The translations under genes were made by a program, and so were the position numbers. A stretch of DNA of 13,700 nt from Ectothiorhodospiraceae bacterium (lineage in GTDB: Bacteria; Pseudomonadota; Gammaproteobacteria; Nitrococcales; AK92): assembly GCA_029263635.1 (NCBI GenBank), contig JAJUFY010000022.1, positions 1-13,700 on the forward strand, in the 5' to 3' direction. This document shows, in pieces, positions 1 through 8,103 of this stretch (positions within the stretch are counted from its first letter, which is position 1; each line of letters opens with the position of its first letter). The notes under the pieces were generated by a model, which was not told the DNA's origin, searched no databases, and saw nothing but the letters and a program-made list of their open reading frames with translations.

Positions 1-1139
<1,139 letters not shown>

Positions 1140-1143
<4 letters not shown>

Positions 1144-1619
1144 GAATCGGTCCGTTTCAGTTCGTTCAGGATGCGGTCGAGGGGGAAGCCCCGCCGCTGT
1201 AAAAACATCACCGCCCGCCGGCGTTCGCGATCACTGGCGGCCGCATAGTCGAAGCCCGGGAAACGTCGGGCGATCAGGTTGCGCAACGCCTCGTCCTCGC
1301 TCCCGGCGTCCCGTTGCTCCGTGGCCGCCGCGTGGATCAGCTCCTCGGGGAGCCCGCGCCGGCGCAGTTCCATGAGGAGGCGCGGACCGGCGGCGCGGCC
1401 GCTGGTCACCAGCGACCTGGAGAGTTGTTCGACGTGGCGGGCGTCATCCAGATACCCCAGCGCGATGGCGCGGGCCACGGCCGCATCGGCCGCCTCCGCG
1501 GCAAAGCCCTTGAGCAGCAGGCGCCGGCGCAACTCCGCGGTGCCGTAGTCGCGGCGCGTCAGCAGGCGCAGCGCGGCGGCCCACGGGTCGCCCGGCTCCC
1601 GGCTATTCGTCCTTGCCAC
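1140..1619 (-). CDS. recX: Regulatory protein RecX
   Basis: RecX binds RecA filaments and limits RecA ATPase and strand-exchange activity. The 159-aa product matches the family's usual size (about 150–170 aa). It shows the repeated three-helix pattern: an N-terminal ALRLLTRRDYGTAELRRRLLLKGF repeat, a middle LGYLDDARHVEQLSRSLV repeat, and a C-terminal RRFPGFDYAAASDRERRRAV then FLQRRGFPLDRIL repeat. The start is GTG (complement of 1617–1619) and lies inside the last codons of pilT, giving a 17-base overlap; the Shine–Dalgarno is weak (AAGATGGGCG). The stop overlaps the alaS ATG. The C-terminal FPGFxYxxAxxxERRRxxxFLQRRGFPL signature looks like Desulfuromonadales RecX. An unusual feature is that recX does not directly follow recA: pilT sits between them. 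Confidence 0.93.
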
Positions 1620-2730
1620 CGCCCATCTTTTCGAAGGCGTCCCAGGAGAGGTCGGAAGTTGACGACACCCCGGAGAGCTTGAGCTTGAAATCGTCCGGAT
1701 TGGATGCCTGGCGCATCGCCTCCTCGAAGGTGATCAGCTGCTTCTTGTGGAGCATCATCAGCGACTGGTCGAAAGTCTGCATGCCGTACGCTTCGTAGCC
1801 CTGCTGGATCGCATCGGGGATCAGCTTGGTCTGGTCCTTGTCGTCGATCAGCTGGCGCACGCGGGCGGTCGCCACCATGATCTCGACGGCCGGCACGCGC
1901 CCCTTGCCGTCGGCCCGCGGTACCAGTCGCTGGGAGATGACCCCCTTGAGCACGGCGGCAAGCTGGATGCGGATCTGCCTCTGCTGGAACGGCGGGAAGA
2001 CCGAGATGATGCGGTTGACCGTCTCGGCGGCGTCGACGGTGTGCAGGGTGGAGAGGACCAGGTGACCGGTCTCGGCGGCGGTCAGGGCGGTTTCGATCGT
2101 CTCATGGTCACGCATCTCGCCGACCAGGATAACGTCCGGGTCCTGGCGCAGGGCGCTCTTCAGCGCGACCTGGAAGCCCATGGTGTCGGAGCCGACCTCG
2201 CGCTGGTTGATGATGCTCTTCTTGTCGCGGTGCAGGAACTCGATCGGGTCCTCGATGGTGACGATGTGGGTCTTGCGGTTGGCGTTGATGTAGTCGATGA
2301 CCGCCGCCAGGGTGGTCGACTTCCCCGAGCCGGTGGCGCCGGTGACCAGGATCAGGCCGCGGCCGGCCATGCACAGCTTCTTGATGACCGGCGGCAGCAG
2401 CAGGTCGTCGATCCCCTTGATGTCGAAGGGGATGGCGCGAAAGACCAGGGAGATCGAGCCGCGCTGGGAGAAGGCGTTGACGCGGAACCGGCCGAGACCC
2501 GGCACTCCGTAGGCGAGATCGACCTCGCGGGCCTTGGCGAAACGCTCGCGCTGCATCTCGTTCATGATCTGCTCGCAGAAATTCTCGGCGAACTCCGGCG
2601 TGATGCGCGGCGCATTGGGGAGCGGGCGCAGGGTGCCGTCGATCCGGTAGATCGGTGGCAGGCCGACCTTGAGATGGATATCGGAAGCGTTCCCCTTCAG
2701 GCCAACGGAGAGGATCTCGTTCAGGTCCAT
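1603..2730 (-). CDS. pilT: Type IV pilus twitching motility ATPase, PilT family
   Basis: Hexameric cytoplasmic ATPase that drives pilus retraction. The 375-aa protein has an N-terminal PAS-like domain (NASDIHLKVGLPPIYRIDG, about residues 14–32) followed by the secretion-ATPase core. Core motifs are Walker A GATGSGKST (131–139), an Asp box around TIEDPIEF (158–165), Walker B DVILVGEMRD with catalytic Glu205, and a His box ETGHLVLSTLHT with His223 and His230. The AIRNLI-type motif is present in variant form (RVRQLIDD), followed by the GYEAYGMQTFDQSL helix found in PilT. It is slightly longer than Pseudomonas PilT (344 aa). A strong Shine–Dalgarno (AAGGAG) lies inside the 3' end of recA, with 3 bases between the recA stop and this ATG. 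The sequence, with NPDDFKLKLSGVSSTSD near its end, resembles Geobacter PilT. PilU is possible but fits less well. No other pilus genes are visible here. Confidence 0.93.
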   Translation of the reverse strand: MDLNEILSVGLKGNASDIHLKVGLPPIYRIDGTLRPLPNAPRITPEFAENFCEQIMNEMQRERFAKAREVDLAYGVPGLGRFRVNAFSQRGSISLVFRAIPFDIKGIDDLLLPPVIKKLCMAGRGLILVTGATGSGKSTTLAAVIDYINANRKTHIVTIEDPIEFLHRDKKSIINQREVGSDTMGFQVALKSALRQDPDVILVGEMRDHETIETALTAAETGHLVLSTLHTVDAAETVNRIISVFPPFQQRQIRIQLAAVLKGVISQRLVPRADGKGRVPAVEIMVATARVRQLIDDKDQTKLIPDAIQQGYEAYGMQTFDQSLMMLHKKQLITFEEAMRQASNPDDFKLKLSGVSSTSDLSWDAFEKMGGGKDE

Positions 2731-2733
2731 GGA

Positions 2734-3747
2734 TTACTCCTTCTTGTCGGAGCGCGCCGGCAGTCCGTAATGGGCGAGGATCTTCCCCTCGATCTCCCGG
2801 GCCACCTCGGGGTTGTCGACCAGGTACTGCTTGGCGTTCTCGCGTCCCTGGCCGAGCCGCTCGCCGCCGTAGGAGAACCAGGAGCCGCTCTTCTCGACCA
2901 GCTTGCTGGCCACGCCGAGATCGACCAGGTCCCCCTCCCAGGAGATGCCGGTCCCGTACATGATGTCGAATTCGGCTTCCTTGAACGGCGGGGCAACCTT
3001 GTTCTTGACCACCTTCACCCGGGTGCGGCTGCCGATCGTCTCGTCCCCCTGCTTGAGGGCGGCGATGCGGCGGATGTCCATGCGCACCGAGGCGTAGAAC
3101 TTGAGGGCGTTGCCGCCGGTGGTGGTCTCCGGGTTGCCGAACATCACGCCGATCTTCATGCGGATCTGGTTGATGAAGATCACGCAGCAGTTCGACTTGT
3201 TGATGGTCGCGGTCAGTTTGCGCAGCGCCTGCGACATCAGGCGGGCCTGCAGCCCCATGTGGGAGTCGCCCATCTCCCCCTCGATCTCGGCCTTCGGCAC
3301 CAGGGCGGCCACCGAGTCGACCACCAGCACGTCGATGGCGCCGCTGCGCACCAGTGTTTCGGTGATCTCCAGCGCCTGCTCGCCGGTGTCCGGCTGCGAG
3401 ACCAGCAGCTCGTCGACATTGACGCCGAGTTTCTCGGCATAGCTCGGGTCGAGCGCGTGTTCGGCGTCGACGAAAGCGGCAGTACCGCCGAGCTTCTGCG
3501 CCTGGGCGATCACCTGCAGGGTGAGCGTGGTCTTGCCGGACGACTCGGGACCGTAGATCTCCACCACCCGCCCGCGCGGCAGGCCGCCGATGCCCAGCGC
3601 CACGTCCAGCGCCAGGGATCCGGTGGAGATGACGTCGATGTCGCGCACCGCACGGGCATCGCCCATGCGCATCACCGCGCCCTTGCCGAACTGCTTTTCA
3701 ATCTGGCCAAGCGCGATGCTCAGCGCCTTCTTGCGATTCTCGTCCAT
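2734..3747 (-). CDS. recA: Recombinase RecA
   Basis: RecA forms filaments on single-stranded DNA, catalyses strand exchange and triggers LexA self-cleavage. The product is 337 aa (E. coli 353). Walker A GPESSGKT falls at residues 66–73, matching E. coli numbering. Walker B is VLVVDS, and the L2 region with FINQIRMKIGVMFGNPETTTGGNALKFYAS is intact. The C-terminus ends ARSDKKE and lacks the strongly acidic tail of E. coli RecA. The start ATG has a good Shine–Dalgarno (AGAGGAAT, about 8 bases upstream). Diagnostic stretches such as INKSNCCVIFINQIRMK, RIAALKQGDETIGSRTRVK and APPFKEAEFDIMYG match my memory of Desulfuromonadales RecA rather than gammaproteobacterial RecA. It is the first gene of the unit recA–pilT–recX–alaS. 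Confidence 0.98.
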   Translation of the reverse strand: MDENRKKALSIALGQIEKQFGKGAVMRMGDARAVRDIDVISTGSLALDVALGIGGLPRGRVVEIYGPESSGKTTLTLQVIAQAQKLGGTAAFVDAEHALDPSYAEKLGVNVDELLVSQPDTGEQALEITETLVRSGAIDVLVVDSVAALVPKAEIEGEMGDSHMGLQARLMSQALRKLTATINKSNCCVIFINQIRMKIGVMFGNPETTTGGNALKFYASVRMDIRRIAALKQGDETIGSRTRVKVVKNKVAPPFKEAEFDIMYGTGISWEGDLVDLGVASKLVEKSGSWFSYGGERLGQGRENAKQYLVDNPEVAREIEGKILAHYGLPARSDKKE

Positions 3748-3760
3748 CAGATTCCTCTGT

Positions 3761-3773
3761 ACGCATGCTGCGT
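3761..3773. repeat. Short inverted repeat just upstream of recA
   Basis: ACGCA, a 3-base spacer, then TGCGT, lying 13 bases before the recA ATG and overlapping the region just 5' of its Shine–Dalgarno. It could be a repressor site or an RNA hairpin near the ribosome site. It is not a canonical LexA box (CTG-N10-CAG). A 5-base arm is short enough to occur by chance. Confidence 0.25.
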
Positions 3774-3813
3774 CTGGGTGGTGGGTGATTATTCCATAAC
3801 TGCGGCACCCGCT

Positions 3814-4359
3814 CTAACCGGCGGCGGCCGCTTCCTGCAAAGGCCAGCGTTGGCGCACAACATAGCGGGCGCCCCGGTGGTCCGTTATCGATTCGGCCAG
3901 ACAGAACTCCGATGCCGCCCAGGGGATCGGGGCGATTTCCTGCAGCGGCACTGCCGGCGCTTGCCGTGCCAGGGTCAGATGCGGTCGATAGGGCCGGGTT
4001 TCTATCGCAATGCCGGCGGCCGTGGCGATGGCTTTCAGGCGCTGATGCAATTCGAGCAGCGCCGGCGGGGCCGTGCTGGGCGCCAGCCAAATGATGCCGG
4101 CACGCCGCCAGCCTCCCAGCCGGTCCAGCTGCAGGCTGAACGGCGGCACCCGCACCGCGGCCGCCTCCCGCTCCAGCACCTGCTGCTGGGCCGGAGCTAC
4201 CGCCCCCAGGAACAGCAGCGTGATGTGCCAGTTGGCCGGTGTTACCGCCTTCCCCGCGGGCTGCTGGTAGGCCGCGATCTGCCGACGCAGGGCCTCCTCG
4301 GGCCACAGCGCGAAGAACAGGCGCGCCGGCCGCTGCCGATCACGCTGGTCAGCCGCCAT
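3814..4359 (-). CDS. thpR: RNA 2',3'-cyclic phosphodiesterase (2'-5' RNA ligase family)
   Basis: Two-histidine (2H) phosphoesterase. Family members hydrolyse 2',3'-cyclic phosphate ends of RNA and can join tRNA halves through a 2'-5' bond in vitro. Both catalytic HxT motifs are visible in the 181-aa protein: HIT at 45–47 (in NWHITLLFLG) and HLT at 128–130 (in YRPHLTLAR). The length is normal for the family. The ATG is preceded by GGAG at good spacing (GCAGGAGCGCC). The first twelve residues (MAADQRDRQRPA) are a polar extension before the conserved RLFFALWP strand. That RLFFALWP form is typical of gamma- and betaproteobacterial members. It lies between pncC and recA on the same strand, with 66 bases to recA and 127 bases from the pncC stop. 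Confidence 0.9.
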   Translation of the reverse strand: MAADQRDRQRPARLFFALWPEEALRRQIAAYQQPAGKAVTPANWHITLLFLGAVAPAQQQVLEREAAAVRVPPFSLQLDRLGGWRRAGIIWLAPSTAPPALLELHQRLKAIATAAGIAIETRPYRPHLTLARQAPAVPLQEIAPIPWAASEFCLAESITDHRGARYVVRQRWPLQEAAAAG

Positions 4360-4412
4360 GGGCGCTCCTGCGAGCGGCGCGCGGCAGTGATAGCGGTGAG
4401 CGAAAAAGCATG

Positions 4413-4440
4413 TCTATAAAGACTGGCCCGGGGCGGGAAA
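4413..4440 (-). promoter_or_regulatory. Candidate promoter for thpR
   Basis: On the minus strand, TTTCCC (complement of 4435–4440) and TATAGA (complement of 4413–4418) are 16 bases apart, within the 127-base pncC–thpR gap and about 55 bases before the thpR ATG. The match to sigma-70 is partial. The rest of this gap shows no clear terminator. Confidence 0.25.
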
Positions 4441-4486
4441 GTTCCATCTAAGAGGCCGCTTTATTCCCTTATGTTTCCGTAGCTTA

Positions 4487-4987
4487 TCAATTCGCTCCCA
4501 GCATCTTCAACAGCTCCTGCAAAGCATGCGCCACCGTCTGCCGCCGCACCGCTTCCCGGTCGCCGGCGAAGACCACGGTATCGGTCATGATGGCGCTGCC
4601 ACGGCGGCCCCAGCCGAAGCAGACAGTGCCGACCGGTTTTTCCGGGCTGCCGCCGCCCGGCCCGGCAATGCCGCTGACCGCCACCGCCACATCGGCGCCG
4701 GTCCGGACCAGCGCCCCCTCCGCCATCGCCCGCGCCACCGGCTCGCTGACGGCGCCGTATTTCCTGAGCAGAGCCGTCGGCACCCCCAGCAGCTCGGCCT
4801 TGGCCGTGTTCGAGTAGCTGACGATGCCGCAGTCGAACCAGCCCGAGCTGCCGGCTACATCCGTCACCACCTTGGCGATCCAGCCACCGGTGCAGGATTC
4901 CGCCAGCGCCAGCCGCCAGCCGGCGGCGCTCAGCGCCTGTCCCAGCTCGGCAGCCAGCGCCGCCAGTGCGGCGTCGTTCGTCCGCAT
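4487..4987 (-). CDS. pncC: Nicotinamide-nucleotide amidohydrolase PncC (CinA C-terminal family)
   Basis: Deamidates nicotinamide mononucleotide to nicotinate mononucleotide in the pyridine nucleotide salvage cycle. The 166-aa protein is only the amidase domain; the N-terminal MoaB-like domain of full-length CinA (about 410 aa) is absent, as in the E. coli and Pseudomonas forms. Visible family motifs are LALAESCTGG with the presumed catalytic Ser31, GIVSYSNTAKAELLGV, and AVSGIAGPGGG followed by KPVGTVCFGW. A strong Shine–Dalgarno (AAGGAGG) precedes the ATG. It is divergent from mutS across 84 bases and lies upstream of thpR and recA, as in the gammaproteobacterial cinA–recA neighbourhood. Confidence 0.93.
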   Translation of the reverse strand: MRTNDAALAALAAELGQALSAAGWRLALAESCTGGWIAKVVTDVAGSSGWFDCGIVSYSNTAKAELLGVPTALLRKYGAVSEPVARAMAEGALVRTGADVAVAVSGIAGPGGGSPEKPVGTVCFGWGRRGSAIMTDTVVFAGDREAVRRQTVAHALQELLKMLGAN

Positions 4988-5012
4988 CTCAGCCCTCCTT
5001 GTCGGTCGGAGT

Positions 5013-5018
5013 TAGAAT
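5013..5018 (+). promoter_or_regulatory. Candidate -10 element for mutS
   Basis: TAGAAT in the 84-base divergent gap between pncC and mutS, about 54 bases before the mutS ATG. No good -35 lies 17 bases upstream (CAGCCC), and that place overlaps the pncC ribosome-binding site, so the assignment rests mainly on the -10. Confidence 0.3.
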
Positions 5019-5071
5019 ACCCGCCTTTCACCGATTCCAATCATCATCAGCCAGCGAGTCTGCGCCCCTTC

Positions 5072-7639
5072 ATGTCAGCTGCCAAGATCGAGCCCAGCCA
5101 GCACACGCCCATGATGCAGCAGTACCTGCGGATCAAGGCGGAGCACCCCGACGTGCTGCTGTTCTACCGCATGGGCGATTTCTACGAGCTGTTCTATGCC
5201 GACGCCGAGCGCGCCGCCAAACTGCTCGACATCACGCTCACCTCGCGCGGCCAGTCGGCCGGCCAACCCATCCCCATGGCCGGCGTGCCGGTGCATGCGG
5301 TGGAGGGCTACCTGGCCAAGCTGGTGCGCCGCGGCGAATCGGTGGCGATCTGCGAGCAGATCGGCGATCCGGGCACCGGCAAGGGGCCGGTGGAACGGCG
5401 GGTGGTACGGGTCGTCACCCCCGGCACCCTCACCGACGAGGCACTGCTGGACGAGCGGCGCAGCAACCTGCTGCTGGCGCTCACCGTCGATGGCGAGCGC
5501 TACGGAATCGCCTCGCTGGAGCTGTCCAGCGGCCGCTTCGGCGTCAGCGAGCTGCAGGGGCAGGATGCGCTGCTGGCGGAGCTGGAACGGCTGCAGCCGG
5601 CCGAGATCCTGGTCGGCGACGACGTGCCGTTGCCGGCCGAACTGACGCAGCGCCCCGGCCTGACCCGCCGTCCGCCCTGGCATTTCGAATTCGATGCCTG
5701 CGAACGACTGCTCTGCCGGCAGTTCGGCACCCGCGATCTCAGCGGCTTCGGCTGCGCCGGTCTGACGCTTGCCATCCGGGCCGCCGGCGGGCTGCTGCAG
5801 TACGCCCAGGAAACCCAGCGCACGGCGCTGCCCCACATCCGCGGCTTGAGCGTCGAGCATCGCGACGAGGCCATCGCCATCGACGCCGCCAGCCGGCGCA
5901 ATCTGGAGATCGAGTTCAACCTGAGCGGCGGCAGCGACCACACCCTGGCCTGGGTGCTGGATTCCACCTGCACCGCCATGGGCAGCCGACTGCTGCGGCG
6001 CTGGCTGAACCGGCCGCTGCGCGACCGCGGCGAGATCGCGGCACGCCTGGATGCCGTCACCCTGCTGCTGGAAACCGAGGCGCATCACGGCCTGCGCGAC
6101 TGCCTGCACGGGATCGGCGATGTCGAACGCATCCTGAGCCGGGTGGCGCTACGCTCGGCGCGGCCGCGCGACCTGGTGGCGCTGCGGGAGGCGCTGGCAC
6201 GGCTGCCGGCCCTGCAGGAACGGCTGGCTCCGCTGGATGCTCCCCTGCTACGGCAACTGGCGGCCGAGGCCGGCGAGCAGCCCGAGCTTGCCGAGCTGCT
6301 GCGGCGGGCCATCATCGACAATCCGCCGGTGCTGATGCGCGACGGCGGCGTCATCGCCGAAGGTTACGATGCCGAGCTCGACGAACTGCGCACCCTGTCC
6401 CGCGATGCCGGCGAGTTCCTGCTCGATCTGGAGCGGCGCGAGCGGGAAGAGACCGGGCTTGCCAACCTCAAGGTCAGCTACAGCCGGGTTCACGGCTATT
6501 ACATCGAGATCTCCAAGGCGCAGGCGAAGCAGGCACCGGAACGCTGGATTCGGCGCCAGACCCTGAAAGGCACCGAGCGCTACATCACCCCGGAGCTCAA
6601 GGTCTTCGAGGACAAGGTGCTGAGCGCCCGGGAACGCGCCCTGGCCCGCGAAAAGGCGCTGTACGAAGACCTGCTCGACCGCCTCAACGACCGGCTCGCC
6701 GAGCTCCAGCCCTGCGCCCAGGCGCTCGCTGCGCTGGACGTGCTGGCAACGCTGGCGGAGCGGGCGCAGACCCTGAACTACTGCCGCCCGGCGCTGAGCG
6801 ACGCCCCGGGCCTGACGATCCGCGCCGGCCGTCATCCGGTGGTCGAGCAGGTGCTGGAGACGCCTTTCGTCCCCAACGACGTCGAGCTCACCGATACCCG
6901 CCGCATGCTGATCGTCACCGGCCCCAACATGGGCGGCAAGTCGACCTTCATGCGCCAGGTGGCGCTGATCACGCTGCTCGCCCACGTCGGCAGCTATGTG
7001 CCGGCCGATGCGGCCGTGATCGGCCCGATCGACCGGATCTTCACCCGCATCGGCGCCTCCGACGACCTTGCCGGCGGCCGCTCCACCTTCATGGTGGAGA
7101 TGACCGAGACCGCCAACATCCTCAACAACGCCACCCGGGAAAGCCTGGTCCTGCTCGACGAGATCGGCCGTGGCACCAGCACCTTCGACGGCCTGTCGCT
7201 GGCCTGGGCGGCGGCGGCGCATCTGGCGGAGAGAATCGGCGCCTTCACCCTGTTCGCCACCCACTACTTCGAACTGACCGCCCTGCCCGATCAGTTCCCC
7301 ACTATCGACAACGTTCACTTGGACGCCGTCGAACACGGGGATAAAATTGTGTTTCTGCACGCCCTCAAGGGCGGCCCTGCCAACCGCAGCTACGGCCTTC
7401 AGGTGGCAGCACTCGCCGGTGTGCCGGAACCGGTCATCCAGGCAGCACGCCGCAAGTTGAACGAGCTGGAGAGCAGCGCCGCCGGCCGCGAGCCGGTCGA
7501 CCAGCTGCCTTTGTTCACCGATCCGCCGTCGGATCCGGCGCTCGCGTATCTGGACGAGCTCGACCCCGATGCGTTGAGTCCGCGACAGGCGCTCGAGGCC
7601 CTGTATGAACTGCAACGCCTGCGCAAAGGCGGACCTTAG
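5072..7639 (+). CDS. mutS: DNA mismatch repair protein MutS
   Basis: Recognises mismatches and small loops in DNA and recruits MutL. The 855-aa length matches E. coli MutS (853). The mismatch-wedge Phe-X-Glu motif is F37-Y38-E39 in GDFYELF. The connector, lever and clamp regions follow. The ATPase has Walker A GPNMGGKST at 617–625, then the ABC signature region (STFMVEM), Walker B LVLLDEIGRGTSTFDG with D696–E697, and FATHYFELT. The C-terminus retains a short helix (SPRQALEALYELQRL) of the kind used for tetramer formation. The ATG at 5072 is chosen because SQHTPMMQQYL follows at the distance usual for gammaproteobacterial MutS. Its Shine–Dalgarno is poor. The reading frame is open well upstream over pncC, but that part is shadow sequence. 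Confidence 0.98.
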   Translation: MSAAKIEPSQHTPMMQQYLRIKAEHPDVLLFYRMGDFYELFYADAERAAKLLDITLTSRGQSAGQPIPMAGVPVHAVEGYLAKLVRRGESVAICEQIGDPGTGKGPVERRVVRVVTPGTLTDEALLDERRSNLLLALTVDGERYGIASLELSSGRFGVSELQGQDALLAELERLQPAEILVGDDVPLPAELTQRPGLTRRPPWHFEFDACERLLCRQFGTRDLSGFGCAGLTLAIRAAGGLLQYAQETQRTALPHIRGLSVEHRDEAIAIDAASRRNLEIEFNLSGGSDHTLAWVLDSTCTAMGSRLLRRWLNRPLRDRGEIAARLDAVTLLLETEAHHGLRDCLHGIGDVERILSRVALRSARPRDLVALREALARLPALQERLAPLDAPLLRQLAAEAGEQPELAELLRRAIIDNPPVLMRDGGVIAEGYDAELDELRTLSRDAGEFLLDLERREREETGLANLKVSYSRVHGYYIEISKAQAKQAPERWIRRQTLKGTERYITPELKVFEDKVLSARERALAREKALYEDLLDRLNDRLAELQPCAQALAALDVLATLAERAQTLNYCRPALSDAPGLTIRAGRHPVVEQVLETPFVPNDVELTDTRRMLIVTGPNMGGKSTFMRQVALITLLAHVGSYVPADAAVIGPIDRIFTRIGASDDLAGGRSTFMVEMTETANILNNATRESLVLLDEIGRGTSTFDGLSLAWAAAAHLAERIGAFTLFATHYFELTALPDQFPTIDNVHLDAVEHGDKIVFLHALKGGPANRSYGLQVAALAGVPEPVIQAARRKLNELESSAAGREPVDQLPLFTDPPSDPALAYLDELDPDALSPRQALEALYELQRLRKGGP

Positions 7640-7669
7640 CTGCGCTGCAGACGGCGCACGGATGCCCGC

Positions 7670-7690
7670 CGGCCGGTTGATCGCCGGCCG
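7670..7690 (+). repeat. GC-rich inverted repeat downstream of mutS
   Basis: Arms CGGCCGG (7670–7676) and CCGGCCG (7684–7690) around a 7-base loop, 30 bases after the mutS stop. It could act as a weak terminator for mutS, but no T-run follows. It overlaps the proposed -35 element of fdxA. Confidence 0.35.
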
Positions 7691-7705
7691 CCCCCTGACT
7701 AGCAT
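7677..7705 (+). promoter_or_regulatory. Candidate sigma-70 promoter for fdxA
   Basis: TTGATC (7677–7682), a 17-base spacer and TAGCAT (7700–7705) make a good sigma-70 match, placed 35 bases before the fdxA ATG. The expected transcription start is near 7711–7713. Confidence 0.5.
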
Positions 7706-7723
7706 TGGCGCCCGCAGGCGCCA
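7706..7723 (+). repeat. Perfect inverted repeat at the fdxA start region
   Basis: TGGCGCC (7706–7712), loop CGCA, GGCGCCA (7717–7723): seven perfect pairs between the proposed -10 of fdxA and its ribosome-binding site. Because the predicted transcription start falls within it, it is better placed to be a DNA operator than an RNA hairpin. No regulator can be named. Confidence 0.4.
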
Positions 7724-7740
7724 GCAATCGGAGTGATTCA

Positions 7741-8064
7741 ATGACCTTCGTCGTCACCGAGAACTGCATCAAGTGCAAATACACCGACTGCGTTGAAGTC
7801 TGTCCGGTCGATTGCTTCCACGAAGGCCCCAACTTCCTGGTCATCGATCCCGACGAATGCATCGACTGCACGCTGTGCGAGCCGGAATGCCCGGCCGAAG
7901 CCATCTTCGCCGAGGATGACCTCCCCGCCGACCAGATGCATTTCCTGGAACTGAATGCCGAGCTGGCCAAGCAATGGCCGGTGATCACCGAGCGCAAGGA
8001 TCCGCCGGCCGATGCCGCCGAATGGGACGGCAAGCCGGACAAGCTCAAGTACCTGGAACGATAG
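7741..8064 (+). CDS. fdxA: 7Fe ferredoxin, [3Fe-4S][4Fe-4S]
   Basis: Small cytoplasmic electron carrier of the Azotobacter vinelandii FdI type. The 107-aa protein follows FdI closely through its N-terminal half, including TENCIKCKYTDCVEVCPVDC. By analogy with FdI, Cys9, Cys17 and Cys50 bind the 3Fe cluster and Cys21, Cys40, Cys43 and Cys46 bind the 4Fe cluster; Cys12 and Cys25 are the free cysteines. The conserved C-terminal extension (LNAELAKQWPVITERKDPP…LKYLER) is complete. The ATG is set by the FdI alignment and a Shine–Dalgarno GGAG about 8 bases upstream. A ferredoxin of this type next to mutS is also seen in Pseudomonas. The gene has its own candidate promoter and ends at a strong hairpin. 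Confidence 0.96.
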   Translation: MTFVVTENCIKCKYTDCVEVCPVDCFHEGPNFLVIDPDECIDCTLCEPECPAEAIFAEDDLPADQMHFLELNAELAKQWPVITERKDPPADAAEWDGKPDKLKYLER

Positions 8065-8072
8065 CGACAACG

Positions 8073-8096
8073 GCATCCTGCCGGACGGCAGGATGC
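8073..8096. terminator. Bidirectional hairpin terminator between fdxA and ackA
   Basis: A perfect 10-base stem, GCATCCTGCC pairing with GGCAGGATGC, around the tetraloop GGAC. Outer CGAC (8065–8068) and GTCG (8097–8100) can add pairs beyond a bulge. It fills the 39-base gap between the convergent stops of fdxA and ackA, so it can serve both strands. There is no clear T-run on either side. Confidence 0.65.
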
Positions 8097-8103
8097 GTCG
8101 ACA

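Noticed and set aside
3761..3776. Possible LexA box on the recA upstream region (CTGT-like half next to ACGCATGC)
   Set aside because: Only one half-site matches; the partner half is TGCG rather than ACAG.
1747..4419. 890-residue open frame on the plus strand
   Set aside because: It lies wholly opposite pilT, recA and thpR, whose proteins are full of conserved motifs. Its own translation is low-complexity Asp/Leu/Gly/Arg-rich sequence typical of antisense frames in GC-rich DNA.
4360..4486. Search for a small gene or RNA in the pncC–thpR gap
   Set aside because: No open frame with a ribosome site and no strong hairpin; only a weak promoter candidate was seen.
4966..7344. 792-residue open frame inside mutS (+1 frame)
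   Set aside because: Translation is almost all Arg, Ala, Gly and Pro with no domain; mutS itself is unmistakable over the same bases.
6248..7741. 497-residue frame antisense to mutS
   Set aside because: Antisense shadow of the MutS ATPase domain; no recognisable motif and no ribosome site.
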